Origin: an uncultured Fusicatenibacter sp.
GTDB lineage: Bacteria; Bacillota; Clostridia; Lachnospirales; Lachnospiraceae
Length of the DNA: 45,055 nucleotides
NCBI GenBank assembly: GCA_902493585.1
Contig: CABUPZ010000014.1
Coordinates: forward strand, 1-45,055
Reading direction: 5' to 3'
A program made the translations under genes and the position numbers. This document shows, piece after piece, positions 16,357-24,014 of this stretch. The notes under the pieces were generated by a model. It saw nothing but the letters and a program-made list of their open reading frames with translations, was not told the DNA's origin and ran no database searches. Each line of letters opens with the position of its first letter. Within the stretch, counting starts at the first letter, position 1.

Positions 16357-17016
16357 CTAATCATGAACGATGCTGTGAATGATATTTTTCTGCTGCCTTT
16401 CGATGTGCTCCCGCATGATCATCTGCGCGCGTTCCAGATCACGCTCCTTCAATGCTTCCCACAGCGCATCGTGTTCCTCCACCAGAGAACGGCGCGCTTT
16501 CACATCTTTGAGATATTCGATCCGGTAGCGGTACATCTGCTCTCTCAGATTGTTCAGCAGCTGCACCAGCCGCGCATTGTCCGTCGCCTGGTAAATAATA
16601 TCATGAAACTCCACATCCGCCTTTGCCAGCGCCTGCAGGTCATCTGTCTCCAGAAGAGATTCAAACTTTCGGGACGCCTGATAGAGATCCCCCAGCGCTT
16701 CCGAACAGATCCTCTCACATGCAAAACGGGTCGCCAGTTCTTCCAGTCCGAGACGCACTTCCAAAACATCATTCAGGTCTTTCTCCGTGATCCTCGCCAC
16801 CTGCGCGCCTTTTCGCGGAATCATGATCACAAGCCCCTCCAGTTCCAGCATACGGATTGCCTCCCGGATCGGAGTTCTGGACACTCCCAGCTGGTTTGCC
16901 AGGCGGATCTCCATCAGCCGCTCGCCAGGCTTCAGTTCTCCACGCAGAATCGCCTGGCGCAGAGTATTAAATACCACGTCCCTCAAAGGAAGAAACTGAT
17001 AATCTTCCATATTCAT
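16357..17016 (-). CDS. GntR-family transcriptional regulator (FadR/FCD subfamily)
   Basis: A 219-residue regulator with the GntR winged helix at about residues 10-75 (LRQAILRGELKPGERLMEIR, LANQLGVSRTPIREAIRMLE, then EGLVIMIPRKGAQVA), followed by an all-helical FCD ligand-binding domain (about 85-215), whose metal-binding residues are expected around D118/H122 (DVEFHDIIY) and the two histidines near the end. FCD regulators usually respond to small carboxylates or sugar acids; the ligand here is unknown. It follows ispE by 17 bases on the same strand and is probably co-transcribed with it; ispE-gntR pairing is a recurrent Firmicute order but gives no target. Confidence 0.92.
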   Translation of the reverse strand: MNMEDYQFLPLRDVVFNTLRQAILRGELKPGERLMEIRLANQLGVSRTPIREAIRMLELEGLVIMIPRKGAQVARITEKDLNDVLEVRLGLEELATRFACERICSEALGDLYQASRKFESLLETDDLQALAKADVEFHDIIYQATDNARLVQLLNNLREQMYRYRIEYLKDVKARRSLVEEHDALWEALKERDLERAQMIMREHIERQQKNIIHSIVHD

Positions 17017-17033
17017 CCTGCTCTACCTCTCTT

Positions 17034-17909
17034 TCATCTTTTCGGTTTTCCTCCGCCTTCTGGAACTGTCGTCAAAAACGTCTGTCTCGTCAACCCACTG
17101 TCTCTGAGTGTCTCATACGCTTTCTGAGCAGTGTCTTTGTCCTCAAAAAGTCCAAAAACGGTAGGTCCGCTGCCGCTCATCATTGCATTGAGCGCGCCTT
17201 CCCGGATCATCAGCTTTTTGATGTCGTCAATGACCGGATACGCCGGGCAGGTAACCAGCTCCAGGACATTTCCCATGCGGGAGGCGATCCCTTTCAGATT
17301 CTTCTGCTCGATCGCCTGCCGGATACCGTCGATGTCCGGGTGGTGTTCAATTTTTTTCAGATCCAGATTTCCGTAAACGAATTTTGTGGAAACATTGATT
17401 CCCGGTTTTCCGATCAATACATAGCAGAACGGCATCGGCGGCAGCTTGGTCAGTTTCTCTCCGATTCCCTCCGCAAGCGCCGTTCCTCTCATAATACAAT
17501 AAGGCACATCCGCGCCGATCTTTACGCCCCGTTCCATCAGTTCCCGGACAGAAAGCCCCAGCTGGAACATCCGGTTGACTCCCACCATAACAGCAGCCGC
17601 GTCGGAACTTCCTCCCGCCATTCCCGCCGCCACCGGGATAAATTTGGTCAATTTCACATCCAGTCCTTCCCGGATGTCAAACTCCTTCATCAGCAGGTCC
17701 GCTGCTTTGTAGACCAGATTATTTTCATTGCACGGCAAAAAGGAAAGATTTGTCTCTATCCTGATTCCCGGCTGCTCCGACCTTTCGATCTCCAGCTGGT
17801 CAAACATCTGGATGTTCTGCATGATCATCCGCACTTCATGGTAGCCGTCCGGCCGTTTTCCCGTAACATCCAGACCCAGATTAATCTTTGCAAGCGCTCT
17901 CAGTTTCAT
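17034..17909 (-). CDS. ispE: 4-diphosphocytidyl-2-C-methyl-D-erythritol kinase
   Basis: A 291-residue GHMP-family kinase of the non-mevalonate (MEP) isoprenoid pathway; it phosphorylates CDP-methylerythritol at the 2-position with ATP. It shows the N-terminal AKINLGLDVTGKRPDGYHE motif with K8, the glycine-rich ATP loop PVAAGMAGGSSDAAA at about 92-106, and the third GHMP motif MMSGSGPTVFGLF near residue 255. Among three in-frame ATGs I choose the one at 17907-17909 because GGAGG lies 6 bases upstream; the upstream ATG directly abuts the site. Confidence 0.96.
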   Translation of the reverse strand: MKLRALAKINLGLDVTGKRPDGYHEVRMIMQNIQMFDQLEIERSEQPGIRIETNLSFLPCNENNLVYKAADLLMKEFDIREGLDVKLTKFIPVAAGMAGGSSDAAAVMVGVNRMFQLGLSVRELMERGVKIGADVPYCIMRGTALAEGIGEKLTKLPPMPFCYVLIGKPGINVSTKFVYGNLDLKKIEHHPDIDGIRQAIEQKNLKGIASRMGNVLELVTCPAYPVIDDIKKLMIREGALNAMMSGSGPTVFGLFEDKDTAQKAYETLRDSGLTRQTFLTTVPEGGGKPKR

Positions 17910-17946
17910 ATCCATCCTCCATTTACCGTGTTTTTTGTATACAATC

Positions 17947-17976
17947 ATTCTAAAACAATCCAGTCCGACATTTCAA
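17947..17976 (-). promoter_or_regulatory. Promoter of ispE-gntR
   Basis: On the minus strand TTGAAA (17971-17976), 18-base spacer, TAGAAT (17947-17952). Confidence 0.65.
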
Positions 17977-18023
17977 CCCCGGAATTCCCTGTCTGTCCTA
18001 CTTTGTATAAAATGCACGATTTT

Positions 18024-18518
18024 TCAATGGAAAATCAGTTGATAGTTTACGATATCCAGGTATCTTCCGAACTTTCTGCCCGCCTCCCGGATCGTTCCCG
18101 CATACTTAAAACCAAACTTTTCATGAAGATGTACACTGGTTTCATTTTCCCCGGAAATCACAGAAATAACCATATGTACGTCCTCTCTTTTTCTTCCCCA
18201 GGCAAGGATATACTCCAGCAGCTTTCCGGCTATCCCTCTCTGACGATACTCATGATCCACATAAACGGAGAGTTCCACCGATTCGTGATAAGCTTCCAGA
18301 CGCCGGTAGGTGGAAAAACTGGCGTACCCTACTGCCCTTCCGTCTTCTTCCGCGACAAACAGCGGATGGTTTCCAACGTTATGCTGGCGGAACCATTCCA
18401 TCCTGTCCTCAAGTGTTTTCGGCTGCTTGTCGAAGGTCGCCGTTGTATTTCTCACCTCATAATTATAAATTTCCATCAAATATGGGACATCCCGTTCTTC
18501 CGCTTCCCTGATGATCAT
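18024..18518 (-). CDS. GNAT N-acetyltransferase (phosphinothricin acetyltransferase-like)
   Basis: A 164-residue protein with the layout of the Pat/Bar/MddA group: N-terminal IIREAEERDVPYLMEIYNYEV, the central VELSVYVDHEYRQRGIAGKLL segment, where R-Q-R-G-I-A-G is the acetyl-CoA pyrophosphate loop (Q/RxxGxG/A), and a C-terminal LHEKFGFKYAGTIREAGRKFG segment typical of this group. It transfers acetyl from acetyl-CoA to an amine; the substrate (amino-acid analogue such as methionine sulfoximine) is not determined. The ATG at 18516-18518 has GAGAGGGA upstream; the longer frame lacks a site and runs towards a palindrome. It is apparently monocistronic. Confidence 0.88.
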   Translation of the reverse strand: MIIREAEERDVPYLMEIYNYEVRNTTATFDKQPKTLEDRMEWFRQHNVGNHPLFVAEEDGRAVGYASFSTYRRLEAYHESVELSVYVDHEYRQRGIAGKLLEYILAWGRKREDVHMVISVISGENETSVHLHEKFGFKYAGTIREAGRKFGRYLDIVNYQLIFH

Positions 18519-18545
18519 ATCGATCCCTCTCTCTTCTGAATTTTT

Positions 18546-18573
18546 GTAACTGTTCACCCAGCTGAACGGTTAC
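18546..18573. repeat. 28-nt palindromic element, copy 5
   Basis: Arms GTAACTGTTC and GAACGGTTAC, 8-nt centre. It lies 27 bases upstream of the acetyltransferase start codon. Confidence 0.82.
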
Positions 18574-18610
18574 GAAACTTCTTTTGGCAGTTTCCGCCTG
18601 TATATACAAA

Positions 18611-18642
18611 CGGCGCCACCCGCTTCCCCGCGAATAGCGCCG
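18611..18642 (-). terminator. Possible terminator after the DUF6465-like gene
   Basis: The stem CGGCGC/GCGCCG encloses 20 nt, 20 bases past the stop; on the minus strand it is followed only by GTTTGT, so it is a weak candidate. Confidence 0.4.
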
Positions 18643-18662
18643 CCCCGTTCTGTCTGCAGTTC

Positions 18663-19046
18663 TTACAGTTCCACACAGCCCTGTACCGAATCGTTCGCCA
18701 CAAAATATGCTCTGGATTCCTCAGGCTTCAGATAAATACTCAGCTTTTCAAGACTTTCCGGTGTATTTCCCATGGTTTCCCACTGTTTTTTAATCTGCTC
18801 CACGATATCCGCCTGGCAGAATTCTTTTCCATTCCACTGAACGTAAAAATTCATGTTTTTCATTTCTTCCTTCTCCTCCTGCTGCAAATCCACATCCATC
18901 CGGAAGCAGATATCCTGACCGCCGTTCTCTGTCTCCTGCGCGTTCTGTTCCATTGCCTTGGTTACCGGTTCTTTTTCCTGTACCGGCTGCTGCTTCTGAA
19001 GAACTGCGGCTGCCTGTTTCTTCTTTTTCAGTCTTTTGCTGGCCAT
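18663..19046 (-). CDS. DUF6465-like small protein
   Basis: A 127-residue protein: a Lys-rich, low-complexity N-terminal half (1-60) followed by a compact domain (about 64-127) with NFYVQWNGKEF, a helix DIVEQIKKQWETMG, LEKLSIYLKPEESRAYFVAND and the terminal GCVEL. This alternation of a (Y)VQ-(F/W)-GKE strand, a helix and a (I/L)Y(V/L)KPEE..AYYV strand is what I recall for DUF6465 proteins of Lachnospiraceae. The function is unknown. Strong GGAGGAG site and own promoter; no membrane segment. Assigned from memory of the family pattern. Confidence 0.65.
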   Translation of the reverse strand: MASKRLKKKKQAAAVLQKQQPVQEKEPVTKAMEQNAQETENGGQDICFRMDVDLQQEEKEEMKNMNFYVQWNGKEFCQADIVEQIKKQWETMGNTPESLEKLSIYLKPEESRAYFVANDSVQGCVEL

Positions 19047-19077
19047 AAACTCTCCTCCGTTTTTCGCTTTGTAACAT

Positions 19078-19105
19078 ATTATAGCACGTTTTTTTCAAAT
19101 AGCAA
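19078..19105 (-). promoter_or_regulatory. Promoter of the DUF6465-like gene
   Basis: On the minus strand TTGCTA (19100-19105), 16-base spacer, perfect TATAAT (19078-19083). Confidence 0.65.
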
Positions 19106-19128
19106 TGCCAGCCTAAACTTCCCCGGAG

Positions 19129-19156
19129 AGGACCGTTCATCCGGCTGAACGGTCAT
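19129..19156. repeat. 28-nt palindromic element, copy 6, overlapping a stop codon
   Basis: The core GACCGTTC and GAACGGTC (19131-19154) pairs perfectly. The TGA stop of the chromate-transporter gene (19153-19155) lies inside the right arm. Confidence 0.75.
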
Positions 19157-19722
19157 CCTCCGGACACCGCAGATGCCACGGTCTCCAGCACACCGCACAG
19201 AAGCATGACCGGCACCGGACCAAGCTTTGTTTTCCGCAGCAGAACGAACCCAAGGACAAACCACACAATCGCCCGCACCTGAATATTTCCCGGGATCAGT
19301 TCAAACATGCCGTTTTCAAAAAATGCTGTGATCAGAATATCCATTCCCGCCTGGGCGATGAGCGCAACAACAGCAGGACGCAGCGCCTCCAGCGCTCCCT
19401 GAAGCAGATCCAGTTTCCGATATCTTGTATAAAGATAAGCCAGCCCCGTGACAAAAATACAGGAAGGCAGAATACATCCAACCGTAGCAACGACCGCTCC
19501 CAGAGGACCGGCGATCTGTATTCCGACAAAAGTCGCCGCATTGACCGCGATGGGACCAGGCGTCATCTGTGAAATTGTGATCAGGTTGGTAAACTCCGAA
19601 GCGCTCAGCCACTGATGTCCGTCAACGATCTGCGCCTGGATCAGCGGCATCGCCGCGTACCCGCCGCCAAAACTGAAGGCTCCGATCTGAAGAAAGCTCA
19701 AAAATAACTGCAGATAGATCAT
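19153..19722 (-). CDS. Chromate transporter, short-chain subunit B
   Basis: A 189-residue membrane protein consisting of a single CHR domain: the FSFGGGYAAMPLIQ motif near residues 17-30, MTPGPIAVNAATFVG near 53-67, and about six hydrophobic segments. It overlaps the upstream partner by 4 bases (ATGA), so the two half-size proteins are translated together and probably form the heterodimeric short-chain form of ChrA. The family exports chromate in studied bacteria, but in gut anaerobes the true substrate is often unclear. Its stop codon lies in a palindromic element. Confidence 0.9.
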   Translation of the reverse strand: MIYLQLFLSFLQIGAFSFGGGYAAMPLIQAQIVDGHQWLSASEFTNLITISQMTPGPIAVNAATFVGIQIAGPLGAVVATVGCILPSCIFVTGLAYLYTRYRKLDLLQGALEALRPAVVALIAQAGMDILITAFFENGMFELIPGNIQVRAIVWFVLGFVLLRKTKLGPVPVMLLCGVLETVASAVSGG

Positions 19723-20288
19723 TTCTGTCTCCCCCTCTTCTCAGCCCACAGCGTCCGGACCACCCCTGCCGCCGCAGCCGCCAGGATGATCCAGATGACA
19801 TTCACCTTCCACACCATACATGCAAGAAAACTCACGATCATGATAAGTCCGGAAAAAAGACTCTTCTGTTTTACCACTCCCGCAGCCATATCCCAGACCA
19901 CAGAAGCAATGACCGCGCCGATCCCGGACTCCATCCCTTTCAGCATCGCCGCCACCACAGAATTGGAAATAAACGCATTGTAACACAGCGATACCAGAGA
20001 AAGAATGATCATCGGAGGAAGGATTGCCCCCAGTACCGAGATCAGAACACCGGGCAGCCCTGCCAGCTTGTACCCCACGACGATCGCGCCATTGACCGCA
20101 ATCGCGCCCGGCGATGACTGGGCGATCGCCGTCATGTCCAGCATCTCATCCTCATCGATCCAGTGCAGCTGATCCACAAATTTCGTCTTCATCAATGAGA
20201 TGATCACATATCCCCCGCCAAAGGTAAAGGCGCTGAGACTCAGTGTCGATAAAAACAGTTTTTTCAAAACGGTACTTTTCTTCTCCAT
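19719..20288 (-). CDS. Chromate transporter, short-chain subunit A
   Basis: A 189-residue CHR-domain protein: FTFGGGYVIISLMKTKFVD near residues 21-39, SSPGAIAVNGAIVVGYKLAG near 58-77, and hydrophobic segments to the end. It is homologous to, but clearly different from, the downstream partner, which fits the paired-subunit arrangement where the halves insert in opposite orientation. The ATG follows GGAGGA. No arsenic- or chromate-type regulator lies next to it. Confidence 0.9.
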   Translation of the reverse strand: MEKKSTVLKKLFLSTLSLSAFTFGGGYVIISLMKTKFVDQLHWIDEDEMLDMTAIAQSSPGAIAVNGAIVVGYKLAGLPGVLISVLGAILPPMIILSLVSLCYNAFISNSVVAAMLKGMESGIGAVIASVVWDMAAGVVKQKSLFSGLIMIVSFLACMVWKVNVIWIILAAAAAGVVRTLWAEKRGRQK

Positions 20289-20374
20289 GGGTCAATCCTC
20301 CATCCTCTCTGCCCCATTTATAGCAGCAGCTTTTCCATGCAAGCATGTCCGCTTGGCTCGTTGCCCGCGGGAAT

Positions 20375-20407
20375 AAAAAGACCGGCGTATCAAACGGATA
20401 CACCGGC
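20375..20407 (-). terminator. Terminator of mecA
   Basis: On the minus strand CCGGTGTATC-CGTTT-GATACGCCGG followed by TCTTTTT; it begins 7 bases after the mecA stop. Confidence 0.88.
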
Positions 20408-20413
20408 TCCCTT

Positions 20414-21157
20414 TCAGTTTTCCGAAATCTCATGCAGTTTTTCTACCGCATTTTCTTCGATCAGACACTCCGCACGCCCCTGCAGCAGCAGAATCCTTTT
20501 TTTCTCCGCACAGTAAAGTGTTCCGTACTCCATTGCCATGGTGCAGAATCTGTGAAATTCCTCCCGGTCCTTACCCGGCTCCCAGAGATACAGATAATAC
20601 TGTCCCTGATCCTTCAGCAGACTGCTGCAGATCCGCTTTTCTTTCGGAGCAAATCTGCACAGCGTCAGAACATCATCCAGAGTCTGAAACAAAAAGACCG
20701 CCCGGTCCGCGTTCTCCAGCTCGCTGTCCAGATTCTCAGCTTCTTCCTCACTGCTCTTTCCAGCGGCAGGACCGGCGCTTTTCAGCTGCTCGAGAATTCT
20801 CTCAAACATCTGATCCTGTTCTTCCTCGCCGCTGTCCTCGTATTCCACCTGATGCAGATGTTCCTCCATGCTTTCGATCAGAGATTCTTTCAGTTCACGC
20901 GGAAGCTCTGACCAGAAATTACTGGTGATCGTCAGGAGCAGCCCTTTGTCACGGATCGTCTGTATCTGGATCGTCATCATTGAATTAATCTCAATCTGCC
21001 CGATCTCATCCCTTGCCTGCTCCAGAAGATAATTGATAAATTTTCGTGCCTTCCCCTTATCCGACATCAATTCTTCTACGGTAATTCCATACGCTTCCAT
21101 TTCTTCGTTCGAAACATAACATTTGATCGTACTTCTGTCAACCTTTTTAAAATTCAT
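20414..21157 (-). CDS. mecA: Adapter protein MecA
   Basis: A 247-residue adapter. The N-terminal domain (MNFKKVDRSTIKCYVSNEEM, then EAYGITVEELMSDKGKARKF and LLEQARDEIGQIE) is characteristic of MecA; the acidic linker (about 118-165) and C-terminal alpha/beta domain follow. In Bacillus MecA delivers substrates such as ComK to the ClpC-ClpP protease. I start at the ATG at 21155-21157, with GGGGGA upstream, because conserved sequence begins there. The open frame continues upstream in phase for 21 hydrophobic residues (MMNLLVFVSGFFIVTG...) that overlap a structured leader, and this extension is probably not translated. Expression may be controlled through the leader and the inverted repeat over its -10 box. 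Confidence 0.92.
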   Translation of the reverse strand: MNFKKVDRSTIKCYVSNEEMEAYGITVEELMSDKGKARKFINYLLEQARDEIGQIEINSMMTIQIQTIRDKGLLLTITSNFWSELPRELKESLIESMEEHLHQVEYEDSGEEEQDQMFERILEQLKSAGPAAGKSSEEEAENLDSELENADRAVFLFQTLDDVLTLCRFAPKEKRICSSLLKDQGQYYLYLWEPGKDREEFHRFCTMAMEYGTLYCAEKKRILLLQGRAECLIEENAVEKLHEISEN

Positions 21158-21185
21158 ATGACATTCCCCCGTCCCTGTCACAATG

Positions 21186-21257
21186 AAAAAGCCGCTGACA
21201 AATACCAGCAGGTTCATCACCTGCAGGCATATGCCATGCGGCTAATGTCTTTTTTTT
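21186..21257. other. Structured three-stem element between fabV and mecA
   Basis: Outer stem GCCGC (21191-21195)/GCGGC (21238-21242) encloses GCAGGT-TCATC-ACCTGC (21208-21224) and the palindrome GGCATATGCC (21226-21235). T5 follows on the minus strand and T8 on the plus strand, so it could end transcription in either direction or act as a leader structure of mecA. I do not recognise a named riboswitch class. Confidence 0.55.
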
Positions 21258-21266
21258 CAGGTAATC

Positions 21267-21305
21267 TGTTACTTATATAGTAACAAATCAACCCCTAAAA
21301 GGCAA
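21267..21305 (-). promoter_or_regulatory. Promoter of mecA with overlapping operator-like inverted repeat
   Basis: On the minus strand TTGCCT (21300-21305), 17 bases, TACTAT (21277-21282). The inverted repeat TGTTACT-TATAT-AGTAACA (21267-21285) covers the -10 box, as expected for a repressor site. Confidence 0.55.
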
Positions 21306-21327
21306 CTGTTTTCAGAAAATTTTTCCC

Positions 21328-22494
21328 TTACACCAACGGAACGTCTCTGTCGTAATCTACATTGTCGAATTTGAAACCGAACATGTGGTAGAAGTCTTCC
21401 CAGTATCCATCCACATCTGCAATCTCGGAGAGCTCTGTCTCTGTGATTTTGTTCCATGCTTCCATAACTTCCGCCTGCACGTCCTCACGCAGCTCCCAGT
21501 CATCCATACGGATAAATCCTTCCGCATCCTGCTCTGCATGTGTACCTGTGAGTTTCTGGCGGAACAGACGATCCATCTGCTCGATACAGCCCTCATGCAG
21601 GTTTTTTGCTTTCATGACTTTATAAAGGATCATGAAGTACAGCGGAACCACCGGTATTGCGGCGCTTGCCTGTGTGACTACTGCCTTATTTACAGATACG
21701 TAAGAGCGGATACCCGCATCCTGATACTTTTCATTCATCCGGTCGGAACATTCTTTCAGATTCCTCTTTGCCATACCGATCGTGCCTTCTTTGTAAATCG
21801 GATAGGTCAGTTCCGGTCCTATGTAGGAATATGCCACGGTCACCGCATGTTCACTGAGGACATCTGCAGCGTGCAGTGCGTCGATCCAGTCGGACCAGTC
21901 CTCGCCGCCCATAACCTTTACCGTCGCTGCAACTTCTTCCTCATTCGCCGGCTCCAGCGTTACAGTAGTAAGGCTGTTGTCTTTCGCGTTCCAGGAAAGA
22001 TTGGTAAACGGTTCTCCCACCGGTTTCAGAACAGAGGTGTAGGTTGTGCCGTCCGGAGTGGTTCTGCGCGGTGCCGCAAGGCTGTAGATCACCATATCCA
22101 CCTTGCCCAGATCCTCGCGGATCTTCCGGATGGTCTGCTCTTTGCACTCTACCGAAAATGCATCCCCGTTGATCGTCTCGGCATACAGACCTTTCTCCTT
22201 TGCAAACTCCTCAAACGCTGCTGTATTATAATAACCTGGAGTCGCCGTTCTGGTTGCCGTCGCATTCTTCTCAAACATAATGCCAAGGGTATTGGCTCCG
22301 CTTCCAAATGCCAGCGCAATCCTTGATGCCAGACCATATCCGGTAGATGCCCCTATGATCAGGACATTCTTCGGGCCATTCTCTGTTTTTCCATTTTTTT
22401 CGACATACTCCATCTGTCTTCTGACATTCTCTCTGCATCCGTCCGGATGTGCAGTAATGCAGATAAATCCTTTGATTCTTGGACTGATTACCAT
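21328..22494 (-). CDS. fabV: Trans-2-enoyl-CoA/ACP reductase, FabV/TER family
   Basis: A 388-residue single-chain reductase, the usual length. It carries the N-terminal PRIKGFICITAHPDGC family signature, the NADH-binding stretch GASTGYGLASRIALAFG at about 48-64, and the catalytic Y234-x8-K243 pair (the x8 spacing separates FabV/TER from FabI). The enzyme reduces the enoyl double bond with NADH, either in fatty-acid elongation or as crotonyl-CoA reductase in butyrate-type fermentation; the sequence alone does not separate the roles. No butyrate or fab genes adjoin it. Strong AAAGGAGGCC site and own promoter; monocistronic. Confidence 0.95.
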   Translation of the reverse strand: MVISPRIKGFICITAHPDGCRENVRRQMEYVEKNGKTENGPKNVLIIGASTGYGLASRIALAFGSGANTLGIMFEKNATATRTATPGYYNTAAFEEFAKEKGLYAETINGDAFSVECKEQTIRKIREDLGKVDMVIYSLAAPRRTTPDGTTYTSVLKPVGEPFTNLSWNAKDNSLTTVTLEPANEEEVAATVKVMGGEDWSDWIDALHAADVLSEHAVTVAYSYIGPELTYPIYKEGTIGMAKRNLKECSDRMNEKYQDAGIRSYVSVNKAVVTQASAAIPVVPLYFMILYKVMKAKNLHEGCIEQMDRLFRQKLTGTHAEQDAEGFIRMDDWELREDVQAEVMEAWNKITETELSEIADVDGYWEDFYHMFGFKFDNVDYDRDVPLV

Positions 22495-22532
22495 AATTGG
22501 CCTCCTTTTATTTGATTCTCAAACCTTTTTTG

Positions 22533-22561
22533 ATGCTAACACAAAACGCCATAAACGTCAA
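22533..22561 (-). promoter_or_regulatory. Promoter of fabV
   Basis: On the minus strand TTGACG (22556-22561), 17-base spacer, TAGCAT (22533-22538). Confidence 0.7.
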
Positions 22562-22562
22562 T

Positions 22563-22598
22563 AGCGGCAGGCAAAGCTTTTACACTCTGCCTGCCGCT
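22563..22598. terminator. Hairpin at the end of the small gene upstream of fabV
   Basis: AGCGGCAGGC/GCCTGCCGCT, 10-bp perfect stem, 16-nt loop. The stop codon of the small gene (22580-22582) lies in the loop. No T-tract on either side, so it is only a possible terminator or RNA-stability hairpin. Confidence 0.45.
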
Positions 22599-22816
22599 TC
22601 ATGACAGGATCTATCAACTGGAAAAGACGATTCCAGCACCCACCTCTGACGGCTCTCCCGTTCCCACTCAAGATCAATGAGTTTCAGAAGCTCCAACTCA
22701 CTGGAAAAAGGCACGGTTCTGCCGTCCGGCATTTTCAGACTTCCCTGCCAGGTTCCATCCCTGGCGGTATCGATTTTTACGGTAAATGTTACACCTTTCT
22801 TATCTGTCTCTTCCAT
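22580..22816 (-). CDS. Small hypothetical protein
   Basis: A 78-residue protein starting at the ATG at 22814-22816 (MEETDKKG) with GGGGAG 8 bases upstream; a slightly longer frame would start inside that site. It reads as alternating strands (VTFTVKIDTARDGTWQGSLK) followed by MPDGRTVPFSSELELLKLIDLEW, which resembles small beta-rich proteins with an MPDGR turn, but I do not recognise a family. No signal or membrane segment. It has its own promoter and lies between fabV and the transglutaminase operon. Codon use is like its neighbours, which supports a real gene. Confidence 0.6.
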   Translation of the reverse strand: MEETDKKGVTFTVKIDTARDGTWQGSLKMPDGRTVPFSSELELLKLIDLEWERESRQRWVLESSFPVDRSCHEAAGRV

Positions 22817-22843
22817 AAAACTACTCCCCACTGTTTACTATAC

Positions 22844-22872
22844 ACAATATCGAAAATGCGTTTAAAAATCAA
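22844..22872 (-). promoter_or_regulatory. Promoter of the small hypothetical gene
   Basis: On the minus strand TTGATT (22867-22872), 17-base spacer, TATTGT (22844-22849). Moderate match. Confidence 0.5.
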
Positions 22873-22952
22873 GATTTCCATACAAAAATATCCTGTCCCA
22901 TCTTCCGTCCACAAATGGTTTTCACCAACCATGTAATATTTTTTCATTTCTT

Positions 22953-22981
22953 TTGCCTTTTTCCAGGATGTCGATTATAAT
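22953..22981 (+). promoter_or_regulatory. Promoter of the pseudopilus-like operon
   Basis: TTGCCT (22953-22958), 17-base spacer, perfect TATAAT (22976-22981), 43 bases before the start of the transglutaminase-like gene. A second TATAAT lies at about 23000 without a good -35 box. Confidence 0.65.
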
Positions 22982-23024
22982 AAAAAATATGAACATTTTA
23001 TAATACGAAAGTAGGAGGTATGTC

Positions 23025-23993
23025 ATGCGGAAATCAAGAACACTGTTTGCTGTTTTCTGCGTTTTTCTTATGCTGTGCTGTCTGCCCGGATGCCAGAAAA
23101 CATCCGCATCAGAAAGCGCCTCCGTTGACAACAGCGCCACGGCAGAATCAGCAGACAAAGCCCGCGACAATACGCCTCAGGTTCTGGAACCGGAAGCCCC
23201 TGGTACCTCCGTGATCGGCAATGACCTGATTGAGATCGATATCTCCAATACAGCGGAAGGATATGTGGGCGCCAGATACTCCGGTTCCGCTTCCAGAATT
23301 AAAATCTTTGTCATCACACCGGACTGCACCAAATACACCTACGACCTGACTGCTTCTGACGACTGGGCGTTTCTTCCCCTGACCGGAGGAGACGGGACTT
23401 ACCAGATCGAGGTCTACGAAAACATCCAGGGTACTTCCTATTCTACCCTGTTCAAGGAACCTGAGGTTTCTGTGACACTGACCGATGAGTTTCGCCCATT
23501 TCTCTATCCGAACCAGTACACATGGTTTACCGCCGACAGCAAAACGGTGAAAAAAGCCGGGGAACTGGCGAAAGGCGCCGACAACACCCTGGACGTCATC
23601 ACGGAAGTATATGATTTTACGATCCAAAACATTGTCTACGATAAGGACAAGGCCAAAGACGCAGAATCCGGAAAGCTCGCCGGTTATCTTCCGGATGTGG
23701 ACAATACTCTGGACACCAAGCAGGGCATCTGTTTCGACTATGCCGCCCTCATGACGGCGATGCTCCGCAGCCAGGGGATTCCCACCAAACTGGAAATCGG
23801 CTATTCCGGCGAGGCTTATCACGCCTGGATCAGTACCTGGATCGAAGAGATCGGCTGGGTGGACAACGTCATTGAATTTGATGGAAAATCCTGGACTCTG
23901 ATGGACCCCACCCTGGCGGCAAACAACAGCGCCAAGGCTGTAAAAAAATATGTCGGCGACGGTTCCAATTATACCGTCAAATATTCCCGATAA
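23025..23993 (+). CDS. Transglutaminase-like (cysteine protease fold) lipoprotein
   Basis: A 322-residue exported lipoprotein: signal peptide with lipobox LPG-C23, Ser/Ala/Asp-rich linker to about 65, a beta-rich domain (about 66-152) and a transglutaminase-core domain (about 170-300). The catalytic triad is visible as C236 (QGICFDYAALMTAMLRSQGI), H266 (AYHAWISTW) and D294 (LMDPTL), in the usual order and spacing. Proteins of this core may cross-link, cleave or hydrolyse peptide or isopeptide bonds; the substrate is unknown. It is the first gene of an operon that continues, 21 bases later, with PilC, four pseudopilin-like proteins and PilT, which suggests a function at the cell surface together with that machine. 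Strong AGGAGG site. Confidence 0.88.
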   Translation: MRKSRTLFAVFCVFLMLCCLPGCQKTSASESASVDNSATAESADKARDNTPQVLEPEAPGTSVIGNDLIEIDISNTAEGYVGARYSGSASRIKIFVITPDCTKYTYDLTASDDWAFLPLTGGDGTYQIEVYENIQGTSYSTLFKEPEVSVTLTDEFRPFLYPNQYTWFTADSKTVKKAGELAKGADNTLDVITEVYDFTIQNIVYDKDKAKDAESGKLAGYLPDVDNTLDTKQGICFDYAALMTAMLRSQGIPTKLEIGYSGEAYHAWISTWIEEIGWVDNVIEFDGKSWTLMDPTLAANNSAKAVKKYVGDGSNYTVKYSR

Positions 23994-24014
23994 CCTATGA
24001 AAGGAGTCACGCCA

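Noticed and set aside
21191..21242. Known riboswitch upstream of mecA
   Set aside because: The stems do not match the conserved cores of the classes I know (c-di-GMP, preQ1, ZTP, fluoride, guanidine, SAM), so I report only an unassigned structure.
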